A stretch of 64,000 nucleotides of DNA from Drosophila pseudoobscura. Lineage: Eukaryota; Arthropoda; Insecta; Diptera; Drosophilidae. The stretch covers positions 11,297,001 through 11,361,000 of the forward strand of contig NC_046681.1 of the NCBI RefSeq assembly GCF_009870125.1, given 5' to 3'. Below are positions 59,032 through 64,000 of the stretch, one piece after another; position 1 is the stretch's first letter, and the number at the start of each line of letters is the position of its first letter. The notes beneath the pieces are model-generated. The model saw nothing but the letters and a program-made list of their open reading frames with translations. It was not told the DNA's origin and did not search any database. Position numbers and translations under genes: made by a program.

Positions 59032-62000
59032 TTTGATGGAGACACACACGCACACACAGACACACAGAAATCCGTATGTAAATTTGCTGTGGCAACTGTT
59101 AGTAGAGCGCACCTCTGCACCTTGTAATTAGTTGGCCTTTTATAACCCTTTCTGCGGCTACCGAGTGTTGGATTTTTCTCTTTTTTTTTTTGTCGGCAGC
59201 GCCAGAGCCGAGACAGCAATAATAAACTTGAAGATTCATGAAAGCGGCTGAAAGGAAAATAAACAGTCAAAAGCGACGCGTAAATTTCAGTCTTTCAGTA
59301 TTTCATTTCTTTTGTTGCCAGCACCCTAGCCAAAACACGGCAAAAACTATCAAGAAACATACAACACAGACACACATACAGAACAAAAAAAAAAACAATC
59401 AAAGAATACATTAAGGGTAAAGAATTTTTGCTGCCCTATAGGGTTAATATATTATTTAATATATAAATAGAATGGGTTTTACCGAAGCCTTCAAGCTTCA
59501 AGAACCCCCCTTAAACATATATTTTTAATTCATTCAAGATCTACTAAAATAAGATCTAAAATTTCGTGGTGTTAATACGATAGATCTTCCGGAGGGAAAA
59601 CATTTCAGTCTCTAAATGTAAGACTTATTTATTTCTCCATTAAAAAATTACCTTTTTCCGTTCTGTCTAAGGCCTGTTGATAGATATATAGATAGATGTA
59701 TTTTATAGATATAAAGATAGATCGACTAAATACTTTATACTCGCAATATTAATAAAATATAGGACTACGACGACCCAAAACTGTTTGATATAATAGAGAA
59801 ATATCCAAAAATACACGACTTTATTTTTTTATTTTTTTTAATAATTGTAATTTTTCCTGTGACTGTTGTAAAAGTTGCCCTAACAGTAGCAGCAAACAAC
59901 ATAATTGTATCTGTAATAATATTTTATAATCAAATAAAAATTAAATAAAAAAAAATAAAAAATAAATTCCTAAAATACTTAAATTAGCCATTAAATTGTG
60001 TTTTATCATAAAACATACTTACATACTTTGATATTAATTACAATTTTTTTTTTTATTGTTTACCATATTTTTCTTTACTCCAACATTATTTTTAATATTG
60101 TTGTTTTGATTATTTTTGATATATATATTTTTTTTATGGACTTCTATCATCTAGTGATCTTTAGACCCCACAATAGTTAGGGTCTTCACTAAGCTATCTC
60201 TCCTTTTAACACTGATTCTACTCCCATAACTCATAAAATAAACTTCTATAAAATCCACCAAAAGTAGAGCATACCCCATGCGAATGGATCGTATCCACAC
60301 GGAAAAGGGTATACCAGATCTTGGTCTGATTGTTGGCTCTGCTGTAAATGTGAATTGGCCGAAATTAAAAATATATTTATGACTTAAGTGGCAATAAATT
60401 ATGTTTCTTGTTAAAATTCTATTGTTTCTGTTTCTTCTTTGGTTATTTTTTTTTTTATATCTCTCCCTTCATTTTTGGCTTTCTTTTTCCCCTTTTTATT
60501 TATTTATTTTGGTTATTGTTTCTGTTTCTGCATTTTTTGTTTTTTTTTTTTTTTCAAAATTATTCACATAAATTTCGCCTGAAAACTGTGTGCTTCTGAC
60601 ATTATTTACGACTTGTTAATGAAGTTGGTTGGTTGCCGAATTGGATAGTTTTCAATGTGTCCTCCTCCTCCTCCTCCTCCCTTCTGGTGGTGTTAAATGA
60701 ATATTCGTGTATATTTTATGGTTTGTTGCTCGTTGATTGCAATTACTTGTAAATCTGTCCCACAGTCACATCGGGGCATGGAAATAACGCGACTGATAAG
60801 GCCATCGATCGACCACTTGACTGGTGGAAGTAGGATTGGGAGCGACCATGCCGCCACTTGAGAACAGATCCCAGTCACATAAATACTACACTATAGCCTA
60901 TTATTTGTTGGTATTTCTATGCTTTTTTGTTTATTACTAAATACTTGAGCTGTGGCGGTTCTTTGTTGCTGCTTTTTTGTGTCTGGGGGTCATTCTGGGT
61001 GATTTGTTATTTATTAAACACTTTTGACACATGTTTTTGTTAACAATTGGATGATTGTGATGTCTCATGTGAGGTTTACTCTTGGTTAATGTTTAACGTT
61101 GTTTAAATTTGAATTTCAATTGATTTTAGTAATGTTGGATATTCGTTTACAAAATAATAAATAAAATTCAACAAAATTTTGTTTTTCTTTGACCTTTTTT
61201 AGGAACTCTGGAAGTGAATTATTCTTTTTTATTTTTATTGATTATTATTATTATTATTTATTATTATTGATTAATATTATTATTTATTCTTATTGATTAT
61301 TATTTATTATTATTAATATTATTGATTATTATTATTATTATTATTATTTATTATTTTTTTTTTTTTCTTCTGGTATAGCTTAATGATATTTGTGTGTCTC
61401 TAAACAGTCTATTTCAACCATACAATATTTAAATAATTTTTTTATTTTACATTAATTTTTGTTACCGAAAGCCAGATGTCTAAACAGCCATATTAAGGCA
61501 TTCTGGCCCTAATAATGATCCATTTGCAACACTTTTGTGCCATCTATTAGACCGTGCTTGCCATCCAATAAACATCTAGAGTATGCCCCCGTTCGCATAA
61601 GCCCCCAAAGATGATTGTCAACTATCTTTCGGGTATTTTGTTCCTTCGACACTTTAGTCGTGCCACCATTAAAACAAAAAAACCGACCAAAAACTGACAA
61701 CTAGAACAAATAATAAACAATATTATTCAGTTTTGGAGTATTCTGTCTGTTTCCGTTGATATTCTTGATGTTTTCCAAGACTCAAAGTGGAATTGATTTA
61801 AAAAACGACAAAATAATGGCGATCTAATCTAGAGAGCAATTAAAATGAAAATTTATGACCCTTATGTGCCACATACACACTCGCTAGAGTTCAAGAGCCT
61901 GTCATCAGCTTATTATATTTTATACAATTTTACGAGTTTGAACAGATTCGAGTGATAATTTCTTCTAGATGGGCAATTAAAAATTTGTATAAGCAACGGT

Positions 62001-63540
62001 TTAAGGCGGGCGCTCCAAAAAGCACTTGAAAAATCTAATTTTTTTTTCTGTTTGTTAAAAATAACTTGAAGGCGTCTTTTGTGGCATTTTCTAGATAAAC
62101 ATTAGACAGTCGGTCCGCATTGCCGCTGTCAGCGTGTGGGCGCTGTGTTGTCTTTTAAAACATGACAAAAAAAACAGCTGCGGGGGTAATATTACTGGCA
62201 TTTAAGCTACTTGGCTTCCAAGTCAAAGATAATAAACAGAAATTTGTGATGGAATTTAGAAAAGAAAACGTCGCAGGAAAACAAGATAAAGTCACTTTTG
62301 GGGTCTCGTGTACGTCGTCGTATCGTGCGGCTGGCCCCCGTGACAAGGCCTGTGCTTCTGTCTAAATATAGTAGTAGTAGTAGCAGTAATCATTTGGTTA
62401 GTTTAACTCTTGGGTCTTCACCCTGCTGTCGTCTCATTTAGATAAGGAGGGGCACTCAGAACCATTTAAGGATTAGCCATTTGTGAGAGATTTTGCAAGA
62501 TTTGTTGGAGCGGGGGACTGCAGCATTATATATCACTGCTCTGGACAGATTATTGTTTGCAGATCTCCTCGGGGTTTATCACGAATTTTATGACACCATT
62601 AACTAATTGTCTCTTGTGTGTGGTTTTTTTTTCTTGTGATTTATTCTTCAGTCTGTGGTCCCAAGTCGAAAGTTCAAGTGTTGCTTGTGTGAATTGTTGA
62701 AAAAAAAGCCTCTGAGAATGCATGGGCTGCACTTCTCTTTTCCACCCTGCTCCTCAATGCCTTAAGCGGCTGAGTCGGTCCCCAGAAGCCAAAAACAATA
62801 TACAAAGTGTTTTTGCGAGGTGCAGAAACGATGGAATTACGTTGTTTTGTTGGTATGGTATGGCAAAAGATTACAAAAATAAGGAAATAACAACTACATG
62901 TGTTTCCCAAAACACAAGTGGGGCCACAAGTACATTCATTTCTCGAAAGTTTCATCATATCAATGTCAGTGGCATATCAATATCTCATCAAAATACATAA
63001 ATAAATACCATCAAACCATTCTCTTGAAACGCTCAAAATAGAAAAAAAAACAACACACAAGACACACAAAAGTTGGCATGACAAAGCCTTAGAGTTGGGC
63101 CCGGGGCTCTCCTCTCAAAAGCTGTCAGACATTTAAGCCGCCCACCATTTTGGCCGACCATCTGTATCTGTCCATCGGCCTGACAGTGGCACTCACTTCT
63201 CTTGGCCATTTAATCACAGTATTAACTCTTTTTGCTGAGCCGCCTGTCACTCATGTCTCATGAAGTGGTGCCACAGAGAGCGGGTGTGGTGCTGCGGGGC
63301 AGCCAGCGGCGGGGTTGTCGATGTTATAAACACTACTGTCTTCCAACTGTCAAGTTGGTCTAAGTTTTTGAGCGCAAAATAAAAGCCAACTTGACAGCTG
63401 AACGGTCTGTCTCCCTTCCGTCTGATGTTGTTGCTGCTGCTGCTGATGATGATGATGATTATTATGTATCTTTGTTGTTGTTGTTGTGTTTTGTATTTTT
63501 GCCGTTTCCAGACCTCGACTCGAACACACTCGGACTCTTT
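59032..63540. other. Intergenic, very AT-rich
   Basis: No supported gene. It contains CA repeats (about 59041-59060), long T/A blocks, CTC repeats (60661-60680), a TTA tract and TTG/ATG microsatellites near 63430-63490. Confidence 0.55.
61239..61364. repeat. (TTA)n-rich tract
   Basis: Imperfect TTATTATTA array with TTGA interruptions. Confidence 0.9.
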
Positions 63541-63649
63541 CGCCCATGGCACATTCGTTTAGGCTTTTAAACGCTTAGGCCCGTCTTATGTGGGACTTAA
63601 CGCGCTGACCGATGCCGATGCCAAAAGCCAACAGTTGGACAGCCTGAAG

Positions 63650-64000
63650 ACGCCTCGACGGCAACGACGGCAACGACGGTGGCGGCAAAACTTGAAATGA
63701 ATTTCGAACGCGCTTCGGATAATGAAAACGAAACGAGGCGCGCGCGCGCGCTCTCCGCTCCACCAAACGGTCAGCACGGTGGGGGAGGGGGATGGGGAGG
63801 GGGAAGGGAAACAAAATTAAATAAAAACCGAAAAAAAGAATCAACTAAAATCCCAACCGACACAAAGAATAAAAACGTCAAAAGTGATTTTGCGACAGCC
63901 GCAAAGTAAAATCAGAAAGAAACAAAAAAAAATACCATCGCTGCCGCCGTCAGCACTTCCACAGGCCCCCACCACCCCCCTCCCCACCGACCGACCCGGT
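63650..64000. other. GC-rich edge, possible leader of an unseen gene
   Basis: The composition changes from AT-rich to GC-rich, with an alternating (GC)7 run at 63738-63751, GGTGGGGGAGGGG runs, and then A-rich DNA resembling a fly 5' leader up to the window edge. No start codon, splice site or product can be assigned. Confidence 0.25.

Overview
The window is eukaryotic and clearly from Drosophila. It has small GT-AG introns of 55-81 bp, long AT-rich intergenic stretches, abundant CA/GA/TTA microsatellites, Inr+DPE and TATA+Inr core promoters, and a complete no ocelli (noc) gene. The dispersed short palindromes and the lineage-type secreted-gene cluster make me lean towards the obscura group of Sophophora, but that species call is an inference.

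Layout, left to right. (1) 1-22 kb is mostly gene-free. It holds a dead fibrinogen-related (FReD) copy near the left edge (about 541-1283, + strand), microsatellites, short ATACCC...GGGTAT palindromes and one possible first exon near 16.7 kb. (2) 22.1-28.1 kb carries three tandem minus-strand genes for secreted fibrinogen-related proteins. All have the same three-exon plan: a signal-peptide exon, one large exon and a tiny last exon. All also have a TCAGTTG initiator 36-44 nt before the first ATG. The middle gene has expanded a 14-residue coiled-coil motif into a higher-order array of about 450 residues. Two of the three have lost the C-terminal part of the fibrinogen domain. (3) 28.2-44.6 kb is gene-free. 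It contains a 53-bp minisatellite, two long G runs and facing GT/CA tracts. (4) 44.6-48.6 kb is noc on the + strand, with a GAGA-rich upstream region, an Inr+DPE promoter, two coding exons (537 aa), a K box in the 3' UTR and a poly(A) signal. (5) 51.1 kb has tRNA-Pro(AGG). (6) 52.8-53.9 kb has a three-exon gene for a secreted, very divergent one-lobe transferrin-like protein that appears to have lost iron ligands; it has a TATA promoter and a leader of only about 13 nt. (7) 57.7-59.0 kb is a 1.33-kb segment bounded by imperfect inverted repeats and filled with CTAGTT-type subterminal repeats, enclosing a minus-strand four-exon DUF4806-like gene whose first exon does not join in frame. (8) The rest to 64 kb is gene-free, and the last few hundred bases resemble the start of another transcription unit.

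Functionally the window combines one deeply conserved developmental regulator (noc) with fast-evolving secreted-protein genes (FReDs, transferrin-like) and mobile-like DNA. The secreted genes show domain loss, repeat expansion and pseudogene birth, so the accessory content around noc looks young.
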